64,000 nt of DNA from Ascaphus truei (lineage: Eukaryota; Chordata; Amphibia; Anura; Ascaphidae). The position numbers and the translations under genes were made by a program. The stretch spans positions 124,001 through 188,000 of the forward strand of contig WSYH01000263.1 of assembly GCA_036426205.1 (NCBI GenBank), written 5' to 3'. Positions 46,745-58,159 of this stretch are shown piece by piece (position 1 is the stretch's first letter; every line of letters starts with the position of its first letter). A model generated the notes under the pieces. That model was not told where the DNA came from, did not search any database, and saw only the letters and a list, made by a program, of their open reading frames with translations.

Positions 46745-47395
46745 GCCGTGCCTCTCAACATGCTCCTCAACATGCTCCTCACCTCAACATGCTCCTCAAT
46801 GCTCCTCAACAACTCCTCATCATGCTCCTCATCATGCTCCTCAACATCTCCCAATCGTGCTCCTCAACATGCTCCTCATCGTGCTCCTCATCGCTCCTCA
46901 TCGTGCTCCTCAACGTGCTCCTCAACGTGCTCCTCAACGTGCTCATCATCGTGCTCCTCATCGTGCTCATATCGTGCTCATCATCGTGCTCCTCAACGTG
47001 CTCCTCAACGTGCTGCTCAACGTGCTCTCATCGTGCTCCTCATCGTGCTCCTCAACGTGCTCCCCTCAACGTGCTCCTCAACGTGCTCCTCAACGTGCTC
47101 CTCAAACGTGCTCCTCTCAATCGTGCTCATCATCGTGCTCATCATCGTGCTCCTCAGCGTGCTCCTCACGTGCTCCTCAACGTGCTGCCAACGTGCCTCC
47201 TCAACGTGCTCCTCACGTGCTCCCAACGTGCTTCTCATCTGCGTCCTCCGATCGTGCTCCCATCGTGCTCCTCATCGTGCTCCTCAACGTGCTCCTCAAC
47301 GTGCTACTCANNNNCATGCTCCTCATCATGCTCCTCATCATGCTCCTCAACATGCTCCTCAACATGCTCCTCAACATGCTCCTCAACAACCCCAA
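46745..47395. repeat. 12-bp minisatellite (copy B) interrupted by an N gap
   Basis: About 650 bases of GCTCCTCAACGT-type units with many indels, then NNNN at 47311-47314, then clean CATGCTCCTCATCATG units. It is about twice as long as in copy A. Confidence 0.85.
47311..47314. other. Assembly gap (4 N)
   Basis: Four N bases, inside the minisatellite at the end of the noisy duplicate. Confidence 0.99.
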
Positions 47396-47399
47396 CCAG

Positions 47400-48540
47400 G
47401 CCACATTTTAACTCACACATTTTGTGGGTTTAATGGAAAAAAAAGAGGGTGCCATATTGCAAAATATGATGCTTAAAACATGGCCTATCCGAGGTTTCAC
47501 AAGAGGTCTAAAAAAAACTTGTGTAGTGGGATCATACATAAAGATCCTGGACCAGCCAATGATAACTCTAATTTATAAATTAATTGTTATATTGTTATAT
47601 ATTCTCTGGTTAAAATACACAAAGTAATTATTTTTCCTATAACCTGATCTGTTATCACCAGGAGACCTAAATAAATAACATTCATAAATAACCAAAATAA
47701 TCTCCTGAGCGGGTTATGTATCATAGAGTGGTAGTGCCAGGTTGTCACAGGAGACCAGGTCTTTTAACAAATTTATACCGGGATTATTCAATAGGCAAAA
47801 CACAGTAGTGAAATAAAATGGGGTTTATTTGGATAAAAACCTCGGAAACACAGAAATACAAAAGACAGAAATATACACACTTACTGGGGTTTGAAATCTA
47901 GCCTTCCCTAGGGGCAGGGCGCACGCTTGCAAGAGCTTACCCTGACCGGGACCTCATCCTGGATGTCCTGGAACAAAATTCGGCAGAAAATCCTGACCGG
48001 GACCTTGTCCTGATTTTCCTAGCTTCAAAACGAAGCCGGCTGCTCTGCTATTTGTAACAGAGCAACTTTGAAAAGCCCGCTCGCGCTTTATCGACATAAG
48101 TCACTGGATGGCCTGGTTCTCTGACTGGGAATTCTCCTTACATACCCTCCGGTGAGCTATGTTCAGCATGGAGGAAGGAGGAGCAACAAATCAGAGCATG
48201 GGAATTCCTCCCCGCCAGCTAACAGGAATAGGAGCTCGTCCTTTGGCTAACGTCAGAGGAGGGGGCGTGCCAAGATGGCTCAGGATGCCCCGTGGGTGGG
48301 ACATACGAATTGACCAATGGGAAACGCACCTAAATTCTGCTGCTTCCCCCAGTCAGCCCATTGCCACCTACTGGGCAGGCTCCACTGAGTCTGGCAAACC
48401 AGAGGGTCCTCCCCGCAGGGGGTCTCTGTTCTCCCGACTCAGTACTCCGCTCTGCCCCAGCCACTTAGCACCCGACACCTCTCAACATCCCGTCTCCTCT
48501 TTCAACTACAATGTCTATCCAGACTTCCCGGCACCTTTGT
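47400..48540. other. Non-coding, no gene seen
   Basis: 48140-48540 has a short open frame rich in Pro and Ser that resembles nothing known to me and ends where the LINE begins. Confidence 0.35.
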
Positions 48541-48544
48541 ATAT

Positions 48545-49864
48545 ACTACACCAAGACAAATTTCCCTAGCCAATTCCAATCTGGGTTTCGTCACAAACAC
48601 TCCACCGTAACTACCCTGCTAAAAGTTTGCAATGAAATCCAGTGTGGAATGGAACGGGGACAACTCACTGGTGCAATATTCCTAGATTTTGCAAAGGCTT
48701 TTGATACTGTTGATCATGCTATCCTGCTTAACAAACTCCAGAGCTCTGGAATAGGAAAGCATGCTTTAAACTGGTTTCAGTCCTACCTATCAGGTAGATC
48801 CCAACATGTGTCCATCTCTGGCGCTAACTCTAGCCCCCTGGATATCACCCGTGGCGTCCCGCAAGGATCTGTTCTGGGGCCCCTACTCTTATCAATGTTC
48901 ATCAATGATCTTCCCACAGCTTGTAAGGAAGCTTCAATACACATGTATGCAGATGACACAATCTTATATGCACACAGCCATAGCCTCTCCGACCTTGAAC
49001 ACGTACTTCAGTCTGACTTTTTGAGACTCGAATGGTATTTGGGACAAAGACTACATTTTTAAAGCTTCCAGCGACTGAGCTCCAGAATAGAACCAACACT
49101 AACACCACCCTAACTCCTGTTACTAGTTTTAAATACCTGGGCATGTGGTTGGACTCCCACTTAACATTCGGGATGCACATTGATACCCTGACAACCAAGA
49201 CCTAAGCCAAACTAGGGGTATTTTACAGGAACAAATCCTCCCTAAGTCTCCTGGTCAGAAAGCGTATCGCACAGCAGATGTTAATGCCAATTATTGACTA
49301 TGGAGACATAGTATATGGCTCGGCACCTCAAACCCACCCTGGCAAACTTGACACCCTCTACAATTCAATTTGTCGTTTTGTTCTCCAATGCAACTATAAC
49401 GCACATCACTGCGAAATGCTCAAAGAACTAGATTGGTCATCACTCGAGTCTAGGCGCAAAGTTCACCTTTCCTGTCTTGCCTTCAAATTCTTTATGGACA
49501 AGCTACCCAGCTACATGAACCAGCTCCTCACCCCTACCACACGCAGCACTTATCACCTGAGATCAGACTCCAAAAGACTGTTCATGGTCCCAAGGCTCAA
49601 CAAAGTATCCGGACGTTCCTCCTCCTCTTACCGTGCACCCCAAAACTGGAACAACCTACCAGAGACTCTCACATCCACCACCAGTTTAAGTTCTTTCAAA
49701 TCTAAGGCTGTCACACATTTTAATCTGGTCTGTAACTGTTACATACGCCTATAATATATATTATCTTTAACTGTGCATGCAATGTCTTGTATATAATGTA
49801 TACCCTGTTCATTTATGTAACTATTTGTAACCATGTATTATTTGTCTTAACTCTGTGCTCAGGA
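48545..49864 (+). pseudogene. L2/CR1-like LINE, 5'-truncated, plus strand
   Basis: Begins abruptly at YYTKTNFPSQFQSGF within the RT. It shows FLDFAKAFDTVDHA, GVPQGSVLGPLL and the catalytic YADDTILY. It then loses about 50 bases after FLRLE (near 49031) relative to the minus copy, has an in-frame stop (TAA near 49203), and resumes with IDYGDIVYGSA and the C-terminal NWNNLPETL region, ending at 49754. The 3' UTR starts TATCTTTAACTGTGC and reaches CTCTGTGCTCAGGAC, where it is cut and joined to the opposite-strand copy. 5' truncation is typical for LINEs. Confidence 0.82.
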
Positions 49865-51860
49865 CAAAAGTATTTGAGGGTGAGACAGGAAAGGTGAACT
49901 TTGCGCCTAGACTCTAGTGATGACCAATCTAGTTCTTTGAGCATTTCGCAGTGATGTGTGTTGTAGTTGCATTGGAGAACAAAACGACAAATTGAATTGT
50001 AGAGGGTGTCAAGTTTGCTAAGCTGGGTTTGAGGAGCCGAGCCATATACTATGTCTCCATAGTCAATAATTGGCATTAGCATCTGCTGTGCAATACGCTT
50101 TCTGACCAGGAGACTTAGGGAGGATTTGTTCCTGTAAAGTACCCCTAGTTTGGCATAGGTCTTGGTTGTCAGGGTATCAATGTGCATCCCGAATGTTAAG
50201 TGGGAGTCAAACCATAAGCCCAGGTATTTAAAACTAGTGACAGGTGTTAGGGTGGTGGTAGCGTTGGTTCTAATCAGGAGCTCAGTCACTGGAAGCTTTA
50301 CAAATGTAGTCTTGGTCCCAAATACCATTGTTACAGTCTTGTCAGTGTTTAAAAACAGTTTGTTTTGGGAAATCCAGTTTTCGAGTCTCAAAAAGTCAGA
50401 CTGAAGTATGTGTTGACAGGATTGTGCATACAGGATTGTGTCATCTGCATACATATGTATTGAGGCTTCCTTACAAGCTGTGGGAAGATCATTAATGAAC
50501 ACTGAGAAGAGTAGGGGCCCCAGAACAGAGCCTTGCGGGACACCACAGGTGATATCCAGGGGGTTGGAGTTAGAGCCTGAGATGGACACATGTTGGGATC
50601 TTCCTGATAGGTAGGACTGAAACCAGTTTAAAGCATGTTTCCCTATTCCAGAGCTCTGGAGTTTGTTAAGCAGGATAACATGATCAACTGTGTCAAAAGC
50701 CTTTGCAAAATCTAGGAATACTGCACCAGTGAGTTGTCCCCGTTCCATTCCACACTGGATTTCATTGCAAACTTTTAGCAGGGTAGTTACGGTGGAGTGT
50801 TTGGGACGAAACCCAGACTGGAATTGGCTAGGGAAATTTGTCTTGGTGTAGAAATCGCTTAATTGGGAGTGGACACATTTTTCCATAACTTTGGATAGAA
50901 TTGGGAGAAGTGAGATTGGCCTATAGTTTGAGACAGTGTTTTTGTCCCCACTTTTGAAGATTGGGACAACTCTGGCAGTTTTCCAGGTCTTAGGGATATG
51001 GCCTGCAGACAGGATAGAGTTGACTATGGACGCAATTGGTTTGGCAATGGCTGGGGCACCAAGTCGTAGGAACCTAGATTGTAGTAAGTCGGGTCCACAT
51101 TGGCTGCTTAGTTTTAGTTTGAGGAGCGCTTGTGTAATCTCCTCTTCAGATACTGGGCTAAATTGAAAAATGTGGGCAGTGTTGGGAGGGGGTGGGACTG
51201 TAGGGATACTCCCAGGATGAGATTCATGTTTGGGGTTTGTGCTGCGTTTCGCTAATAAGTTAGTGGCACACCCCACAAAGTAATCATTGAATGCATTTGC
51301 AATGTCAGTGGGGTTTGTCAGAGTAATATCCCCCTTAGTGATATTACTTGGTTGTTGATGGTTAGGAGCCTGGAATATATTGTTGATAACCTTCCAGAAG
51401 TTAGCTGGGTTTGATGTATTTTGGTGGAGATTGTCAGAGTAATATTGTGCTTTTGCATACCTTGTTTGCCTTGTGCACACATTCCGCAGGCATCTGTAGT
51501 GATTGAGATCCTTGGTAGTGCCAGTTACTTTGTAGCTTTTCCACAAGGCATCCCTGAACTGGTAGAGTGCTATAAGGTCAGGTGTAACCCATGGAAGGTG
51601 GGCCCCCCGTACCCTTATTTTGCGTAGTGGAGCATGGGTATCGCAGAGTTTTAAGAACTCGGATTGGAAATAGTCGAGCGCAGAATCAGGGTCGGGAATT
51701 AAATCGATTCTGTGCCATGGGCAGTTGGTAAGGTCATCCAGAAACTGTTGTGGGTTAAAGTTTTTAAATGTTCTAGTGAGGAGAACTTTAGGGCTTGAAT
51801 GGGGCGGTTTAATTTTCCTTACACAGTACACTATTGCATGGTCACTGAAAATAGTGAGTG
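49813..51860 (-). pseudogene. L2/CR1-like LINE, minus strand, long open RT frame
   Basis: 672 codons are open from 51831 and the frame runs a little further upstream to a SDHAIV motif (about 51850), the last catalytic block of the APE endonuclease. The rest of the endonuclease is missing. RT blocks are YRPISLLPILSKVMEKC, FLDFAKAFDTVDHV, GVPQGSVLGPLLF and YADDTILYA, followed by the thumb and IDYGDIVYGSA. It ends early: after ESRRKVHLSC the conserved C-terminus is replaced at the junction with the plus-strand copy. LINE proteins of this type nick DNA and reverse transcribe their own RNA at the target. An intact RT frame without endonuclease cannot move alone. Confidence 0.85.
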
Positions 51861-51918
51861 TGAGGTTCTACACCATTGGAAGTGAGTGTGAGGTTCTACA
51901 CCATTGGAAGTGAGTGTG
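51853..51918. repeat. 28-bp minisatellite, minus orientation (~2.4 units)
   Basis: GTGAGTGTGAGGTTCTACAC then CATTGGAA, reverse complement of the array at 55345-55880. It abuts the truncated LINE end exactly. Confidence 0.85.
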
Positions 51919-52870
51919 AGGGCGTGGCACGTGATCGGAAAGCCTTGCACGAGTGCTTCCTTATAGTTCCTGTGGCACTGTGATTGCAGCCGTGGCACCG
52001 TGATCGGAAAGCCTGGCCAGAGTGCTTCCTGTAGCATACATGTGGCACTGTGATTGCAGGGCCTTGCACCCGTGATCGGAAAGCCTTGCAGAGTGCTTCC
52101 TATAGCATCCTGTGGCACTGTGATTCAGGGGCCGTGGCACCGTTGTATCGAAGCCTTGGCAGAGTGCTTCCTGATAGCATCCTGTGGCACTGTGATTGCA
52201 GGGCCGTGGCACCGTGATCGGAAGCCTTGGCAGAGTGCTTCCTGATAGCATCCTGGGCTGTGATTGCGGGGGCAGTGGCACCGTGATCGGAAAGCCTTGA
52301 CAGAGTGCTTCCTGATAAGCATCCTGTGGCACTGTGATTGCAGGGCCGTGAACCGTGATCGGAAAGCCTTGGCAGAGTGCTTCCTAAAGCATCCCTGTGG
52401 CACCGGTGATCGGAAAGCCTGCAGAGTGCTTCCTGATAGCATCCTGTGCACTGTGATTGCAGGGCCGTGGCACCCGTGATCGGAAGACCTTGGCAGAGTG
52501 CTCCTAATAGCATCCTGTGGCACTGTGATTGCAGGCCGTGGCACCGTGATCGGAAAGCCTTGACAAGTGCTTCCTGATAGCATCCTGTGGCACTGTTATG
52601 GCAGGGCCCGTGGCACCGTGATCGGAAAGCCTTGGCAGAGTCTTCCTGATAGCATCCTGGCACTGTGATTGCAGGGCCGTGGCACCGTGATCGGAAAGCC
52701 TTGGCAGAGTCGCTCCTGTGCATCCTTGGCAACGTGATGCAGGGCTGTGGCACTGTATCGGAAAGCCTTGGCAGAGCTGTCCTCCTGATAGCATCCTGTG
52801 CACTGTGATTGCAGGGCCTGGCAACAGTGATCGGAAAGCCTTGGCAGAGTGCTTCCTAATAGTATGACCT
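51918..52870. repeat. 72-bp minisatellite, minus orientation, about 13 copies
   Basis: Unit GGGCCGTGGCACCGTGATCG, GAAAGCCTTGGCAGAGTGCT, TCCTGATAGCATCCTGTGGC, ACTGTGATTGCA. Frequent single-base losses. Decayed units seem to continue to about 53240. Reverse complement of 55882-56145. Confidence 0.9.
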
Positions 52871-54000
52871 TAGCACCGTTATCTCAGGGCTCTGGCACAG
52901 TGTTTCCTAATAGCATGATTGCGGAACCGTGATCACAGGGCCATGGCACAGTGCGCCCTAATTACATGACTGGGCGTGATCGAACAGCCTGCAGAGTCTT
53001 GCCAGTTGATAGCATAGGGCACTGTGGGCTTAGGCCACGTGCACCTGATCGGAACATCTCTGTGACCCACTAGAGTGCTTCCTGAAGGCAGCTGTGGCAA
53101 CTGTGATCAGCCGTACATGAGTCGGAAAGCTTGGCAGGTGCCGCGATAAATTGTGGCACTGTGGTTTTGCAGCCTGGACAATGTGAGGAAGTTGCAGATG
53201 CCTTCCTAATGATACCCTACACCGTATCAGGCTCATGGCCCTCATGTGTGGCACCATAAACGCAACAATTGTGGGAAACCTATCACCAGGGGCATATGGC
53301 CCAGTCTCATCTAATTTCATGCGATCAGCCCGTGCAGGTTTTGGCATAGCAGGCGTATTGGAAGTGTTGTCTAATAGCTGTTGTGCAGCTTGCTGAGTGC
53401 AAAGGGACAAATGCGCTAAACAGTTGATAACTTGACCTGTTCACGATGCATGTGCAAAGCCTTGGAATTCAAGCATGCATGGCCACGCGGGTGTGGCACA
53501 GTTTCTGATAGCCATGGCTGTGGCAAACCATGATTGCAGCAGCGGGGTGGTGTGGCACAGTGTTTGAACTATTCGCTGGCTAGTGGGACCACATGATGGA
53601 TGCAATGCAGAGGCAATGTGGGCGACAGTGTTTCCTATTCTAGAATGTGTGATTGGCACATGATCCGCGCGTGAATAAAGGGGGCTCGTTCGGCGCAGAG
53701 TGCATTCCCAATGAGCCAGTGTGCACGTCGGGACACAGAAGTGACCACAAATCCTAATAAGCAACATACAGCTTTCGAACCAATAATTGTCAGGCCATGT
53801 TGACAACAAAGTATTTTTTCTAAATAATGAGTCATGCTGTGGCACCGTGATCATAGGGCCGTGGCAAATGATGTAATTGGTGGCTGCCAGATGACAATTG
53901 TCAATTCTGACAGAGATGTTAGGAACGGGTGTAGCACTGCATGTCTGGTACAGTACAGATGGCACTTAAGTGGCTGGCTTGTTTGGGACGCCACTACTAC
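52870..54000. other. Decayed repeat and non-coding sequence
   Basis: Phrases such as GGCACCGTGATC and TTCCTAATAGCAT recur with high divergence to about 53240 and again near 53840 (GTGGCACCGTGATCATAGGGCCGTGGCA, split here as two matches). The array was once longer, or the two arrays are parts of one degraded block. Confidence 0.55.
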
Positions 54001-54099
54001 TAGATGTGCAACATTCAAACAGGACTAATATTTGATGTCAAAATTGCTTGTTTTGGCAATAAGATAATTATGTGGATGATGGTGGTTCGTGAATCATCA

Positions 54100-54345
54100 T
54101 ATGACAGTGGGTCAGATCACATAAGTGACAGTACAAGGAGCTTTCAAAAGAACTATTCATCCCACGGGCAGTACAAAGGACTCGGGGCACTCCTTAAGGT
54201 TGGAGGAAAGAGATGTCACCAGCACAACAGAAGAAAGGGTTCTTTACAGTAAGGCAGTTAAAATGGGGAATTCATTACCCATGGAGACTGTGATGGCAAA
54301 TACAATAGATATCTTCAAAAAAAGGTTGGACATCTACTAGCAGCA
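54100..54345 (+). pseudogene. LINE RT C-terminal remnant
   Basis: HQHNRRKGS in one frame and SKAVKMGNSLPMETVMANTI then DIFKKRLD in another match the typical end of many vertebrate LINE proteins (a W/GNSLP...A.T...FK..LD pattern). Only about 70 residues are left, in two frames. Confidence 0.5.
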
Positions 54346-54411
54346 GTAACAGGCTGAGCACAGCAGAAGCTGGCGTTGGTATCAATGGTGGTGGTGTCGG
54401 TGGTGGACCTT

Positions 54412-55050
54412 GTTTTTTTTTTCCAGTACAACTGAATGTTTTATTAACATTCTCAATACAGTATTATGCTTCCACACATTATCAATTTTAGTATCAGAAG
54501 AACTAGCTACGGATATGGGACAGGCATGGCGCTGACTGAACTTTCTTCTCCTTCAGTTCCTTATCCTTAGTTTTTACATCTCCTCTCCTCTCGTAAGTGG
54601 AAAGTTCATCGTCTATTAGACAGTGGGGGGAGNNNNGGATAGGGACATGGCCGGCTGACTTGAACTTTCTCCTTCAGTTCCTTTTTTACATCTCCTCTTC
54701 TTAAGTGGAAGTTCATCGTCTATTAGACAGTGGGGGGCGCAGTGGAAGTGGGCATTCTGCAGTGAGATTGTTGTGAATGTGATTCATTGACAGTGTAATT
54801 ATTGTCCTTCTACTTCTACTTGCTGTGACGGTTATTACAATGATGACTTTGAGTACTAGTTGTAGCTGGATCATCACCAGTACCAACAGCACTACTTTGA
54901 ACTGATTTAACTATCAAATTTATCCCCACCAATGCCGCCACCACCTCCACTACAAAACCTCCACCAAAACGACCTCCACCAAAACGACCTCCACCTCTTC
55001 TTCCCTTTCCTCTATGTCTACTTTCCAAATATATATTCAAAAGACTATGG
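54412..55050 (-). pseudogene. Possible processed retrocopy with poly(A) tail
   Basis: On the minus strand, AATAAA (54440-54445) lies about 18 bases before a run of 10 A (54413-54422), as in a polyadenylated mRNA copy. Upstream on the same strand a frame (54816-55040) encodes GKGRRGGGRFGGGRFGGG followed by a hydrophobic stretch VVEVVAALVGINLIV. The body includes the second gap and its duplication. The source gene was not recognised; a transposon protein is also possible. Confidence 0.35.
54633..54636. other. Assembly gap (4 N) with flanking local duplication
   Basis: About 54510-54632 (GGATATGGGACAGGCATGGC... to AGACAGTGGGGGGAG) is repeated at 54637-54740 (GGATAGGGACATGGCCGGC... to AGACAGTGGGGGGCG) with several indels. 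It is the same pattern as at the first gap. Confidence 0.95.
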
Positions 55051-55344
55051 GGTCTATTCAGGTAGCTCCGTTATGCTCACTGCCACAATGATCAGATTAG
55101 CATGTTCATACCTCACGGTGTGACATTTGTCTTATCACGGTATTCAGAAAGATTGTTATGATATGCTCTGTTTGTCTTCTTTCCTAAACATTGCAGCGCG
55201 TTGCTCCCTAGTTAAAGCAGTTGTAATAAACTGTCGCCAAGCTGGCACGCAACTATAATTAGTTAGGCTAATATTGCAAGCACGCCTGTCTCTCCTTCTC
55301 AATGCGGTTGACATGAAATGCGTTTTTTTGCACAAAGTGGAGTA

Positions 55345-55880
55345 AACGGACACACTCACTTCCAATGGTGTAGAACCTCACACTCACTTCCAATGGGGTA
55401 GAACCTCAAACTCACTTCCAATGGGGTAGAACCTCACACTCACTTCCAATGGTGTAGAACCTCAAACTCACTTCCAATGGTGGAGACCTCACACTCATTC
55501 CAATGGGGTAGAACTCACACTCATTCAATGGGTAGAACCTCAAACTCACTTCCAATGGGGTAGAACCTCACACTCACTTCCAATGGGGTAGAACCTCAAA
55601 CTCACTTCCAATGGTGTAGAACCTCACACTCACTTCCAATGGTGTAGAACCTCACACTCACTTCCAATGGGGTAGAACCTCACACTCACTTCCAATGGGG
55701 TAGAACCTCACACTCACTTCCAATGGGTAGAACCTCACCTCACTTCCAATGTGTGTAGAACCTCACCTCACTTCCAAGGTGAGTAGTAAACCTCACACTC
55801 ATTCCAATGGTTGTTGTAGAACCTCACACTCCACTTCCAATGTGTAGAAACCTCAAAGCTCACTTCCAATGCGTGTTGTA
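55345..55880. repeat. 28-bp minisatellite, plus orientation, about 19 copies
   Basis: Unit ACTCACTTCCAATGGGGTAG then AACCTCAC, alternating GGGG/GGTG and CACACT/CAAACT. The last units (55735-55880) have many indels. Confidence 0.92.
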
Positions 55881-55881
55881 G

Positions 55882-56145
55882 ACGGCCCTGCAATCACAGT
55901 GCCACAGGATGCTATCAGGAAGCACTCTGTCAAGGCTTTCCGATCACGGTGCCACTGCCCTGCAATCACAGTGCCACAGGATGCTATCAGGAAGCACTCT
56001 GCCAAGGCTTTCCGATCACGGTGCCACGGCCCTGCAATCACAGTGCCACAGGATACTATCAGGAAGCACTCTGCCAAGGCTTTCCGATCACGGTGCCACG
56101 GCCCTGCAATCACAGTGCCACAGGATGCTATCAGGAAGCACTCTA
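55882..56145. repeat. 72-bp minisatellite, plus orientation, 3.6 copies
   Basis: Clean units of the 51918-52870 repeat in reverse complement (CCCTGCAATCACAGTGCCAC at 55886, 55958 and so on). The unit length is a multiple of 3, so all three frames give tidy 24-residue repeats that are not proteins. Confidence 0.92.
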
Positions 56146-56149
56146 CACT

Positions 56150-57065
56150 TCTAAATGTAAAGACTATAATGTGTGTGTTTTTGTTAATGTATTATTGAAT
56201 ATAAATGATGAGTGTAATATTTATAATAGCCATGCTGTGAAAGTAACACATTTTGTATGAATAAATACACATGTACAGTAGTAAGACTTATTGTGTAAGT
56301 AAGTAAGTAGTAAGACTTACTGTGCACGTTGCCGCTGACGCTACTACACACGTTCACGGTGATCGCAGCCCGGACGGATTAACGCTTTGGGTGCTCCGAG
56401 TCGGAAGCACGGACCCCCTGCAGCGCGATTACGGCAGACACTGTCCCCAGCGCCATTAACTTTTGCCTGTTCGCCCGTGGCTCTGGGGACAGTAAGTTTT
56501 ACTACAGCTGTTTATAATGAAACATCCGTGCTGTGTGAAATACATGTTTGGTTGCTGAGTCCCACTGAGCCAAACACCACTATTTTTACCAACCCCCGGT
56601 TCCCCACATATTTACAGATGAAGTTACAGGGTTTAAATCTCCCACCGGGGAAACAAAATGGCTGCAAAATCTCAGACCAATAGGAATCCACCATCAGTTG
56701 TAACTTTCTAGTGGACGGCCATTTAAATAGCCAATAAAAGCTAAGAAGTAATACCAGTTCGCTCCACCAGTAAGTATCCGAGGACCTGCAGGTCCCTGGA
56801 GCTGAAGATAACGCGATACAACCTTGCAGGACCCCGGTCCCCAGCCTGTAAATAAATGCAGCGTAGTTACAGTGGCTTCCTCCTTTAATTCTGCGCTAAC
56901 AATATAAACAGACGTTTTAGGTTTTACGCCAGGTTCAACTTGTTGAATGATTTTGATGATTTTTTGGCCTGTCGGCCCAGTTTGTTTGCGTACATACCAT
57001 GGACACCTGTGTGCCACGTGCATTCTGCATTCTGCACGCCAACATATTTCCCTAACAATCTCGGA
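56150..57065. other. Non-coding, no gene seen
   Basis: Contains AGTAAGTAAGTAGTAAG at about 56297. The rest is unassigned. Confidence 0.35.
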
Positions 57066-57069
57066 CTCT

Positions 57070-57460
57070 TAAAGCGGCATTTTTTTTATTTTTAACATGG
57101 GTTTGAAGCAGGGGGTCTCCGAAGCTGAACCCCATTCATTTCAGCTGTGCGCCCCCCCTGCTTCCGGAGATACTCACCTCCGTAGGGGACGCCGGTATGT
57201 GATCCGCTCGGTTAGCAGGGATCAAACAATGGTGGCGTTTCAAATCGTTCCTGCCCTGGGGGCCAATAGGAAGCCATGACGTCATCATGTTGGACTTCCT
57301 ATTGGCCCACTTGACGCGAGAGCGTTAAACTTTGCTGAGATACAGTACCGCCGCCCCATACGGAGGTAAGTATCTCTGGAAACGGGTTCCCCGGAGCTGA
57401 AATGTGTGGTGTTCAGCTCGGCAGACCCCCTGCTTCAACCTATGTTAAAAAAAACAATAA
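57070..57460. mobile_element. Palindromic MITE family 2, copy 2
   Basis: TTTGAAGCAGGGGGTCTCCG on the left and GCAGACCCCCTGCTTCAACC on the right, with inner inverted pairs (GGGGCCAATAGGAAG/CTTCCTATTGGCCC, ACCTCCGTAGGGG/CCATACGGAGGTAAG). Same family as 31895-32275 and less decayed at the arms. Confidence 0.78.
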
Positions 57461-57669
57461 TTAACAAAAAAACATATATTGCAACTTTAAGGCTCACATT
57501 GAGAAAAATAACAGTATATGGGGGTAAGCAAGTGCAATTAATTGCCGTGCGTCAGTTTTTACACCACAAATGCCATTTGCGGCGCTGAGTACGTAAACCT
57601 AACAAACTATGTAACCTAACTGTGTTGCAACGTAGTCCCAACTTCCATAGCGATGCCACATTAGGCACG

Positions 57670-57835
57670 TTCTCTAGTGCCGGGCGTCTGCTACGCCGTG
57701 CGCGCGCGCGGAATTTTAGTTGGCTGCCTTAGTTCAGCCTTTCTATAATGGCGCCGCGCGCACGCACGACAGGGAGAGGGGAGCCGACAGACAGCGGCGA
57801 AGACTGGAAAAAAATGATTTCGCGCCGGCGCTTAA

Positions 57836-57887
<52 letters not shown>

Positions 57888-58130
57888 TGTGTGTGTCTCT
57901 CAAAGGTAAATAAATTAAAAAAATATTTTTATTACAACTTTTTTTTTTTTTTTTTTAAATATTATTTTATACATAATTCACAATCTAAACACACACATAT
58001 ACACAAACACACACAGTACCTTCACTCACAGCATACACACAAAAAGCATGCGGCACGTGCACGCGCGTTCGCAAATTCACGCGCGCGCGCACGCACGGCC
58101 GCAAACAGTATAGCACGGCCCTGAACCATG
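57670..58130. mobile_element. GC-rich inverted-repeat element split by a (TG)n microsatellite
   Basis: GCCGTGCGCGCGCGCGGAATTT at about 57693 is inverted by AAATTCACGCGCGCGCGC at about 58073, and (TG)n at 57836-57895 faces (CA)-rich sequence at 57986-58040. The whole can fold back on itself. It is likely a MITE with an expanded internal dinucleotide. Confidence 0.5.
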
Positions 58131-58159
58131 TAACCAGGGCTTACCTGCTTCAATCAGAT

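Larger units (their letters stand above)
41337..47395 (+). repeat. SPAG17 segment, copy B (noisy second copy, likely assembly artefact)
   Basis: Repeats copy A in order over about 6 kb but with a single-base insertion or deletion roughly every 20-40 bases, many in homopolymers, and few clean substitutions. It joins copy A inside one minisatellite and ends in the same minisatellite next to NNNN (47311-47314). This is what an unpolished long read stitched beside a finished contig looks like. Confidence 0.8.

Noticed and set aside
41337..47395. Genuine recent tandem duplication of SPAG17 exons
   Set aside because: The indel-dominated differences, the junction inside a minisatellite and the adjacent N gap fit a false duplication better; kept as a finding to be tested with reads.
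40847..47476. (RAPQ)n, (NVLL)n and (RSTM)n repeat proteins
   Set aside because: All come from a 12-bp minisatellite; three or more frames are open at once and there is no start context or neighbouring exon.
55869..56198. 24-residue repeat protein (AITVPQDAIRKHS type)
   Set aside because: The 72-bp unit is a multiple of 3, so all frames look orderly; the array is an inverted copy of a non-coding array at 51918.
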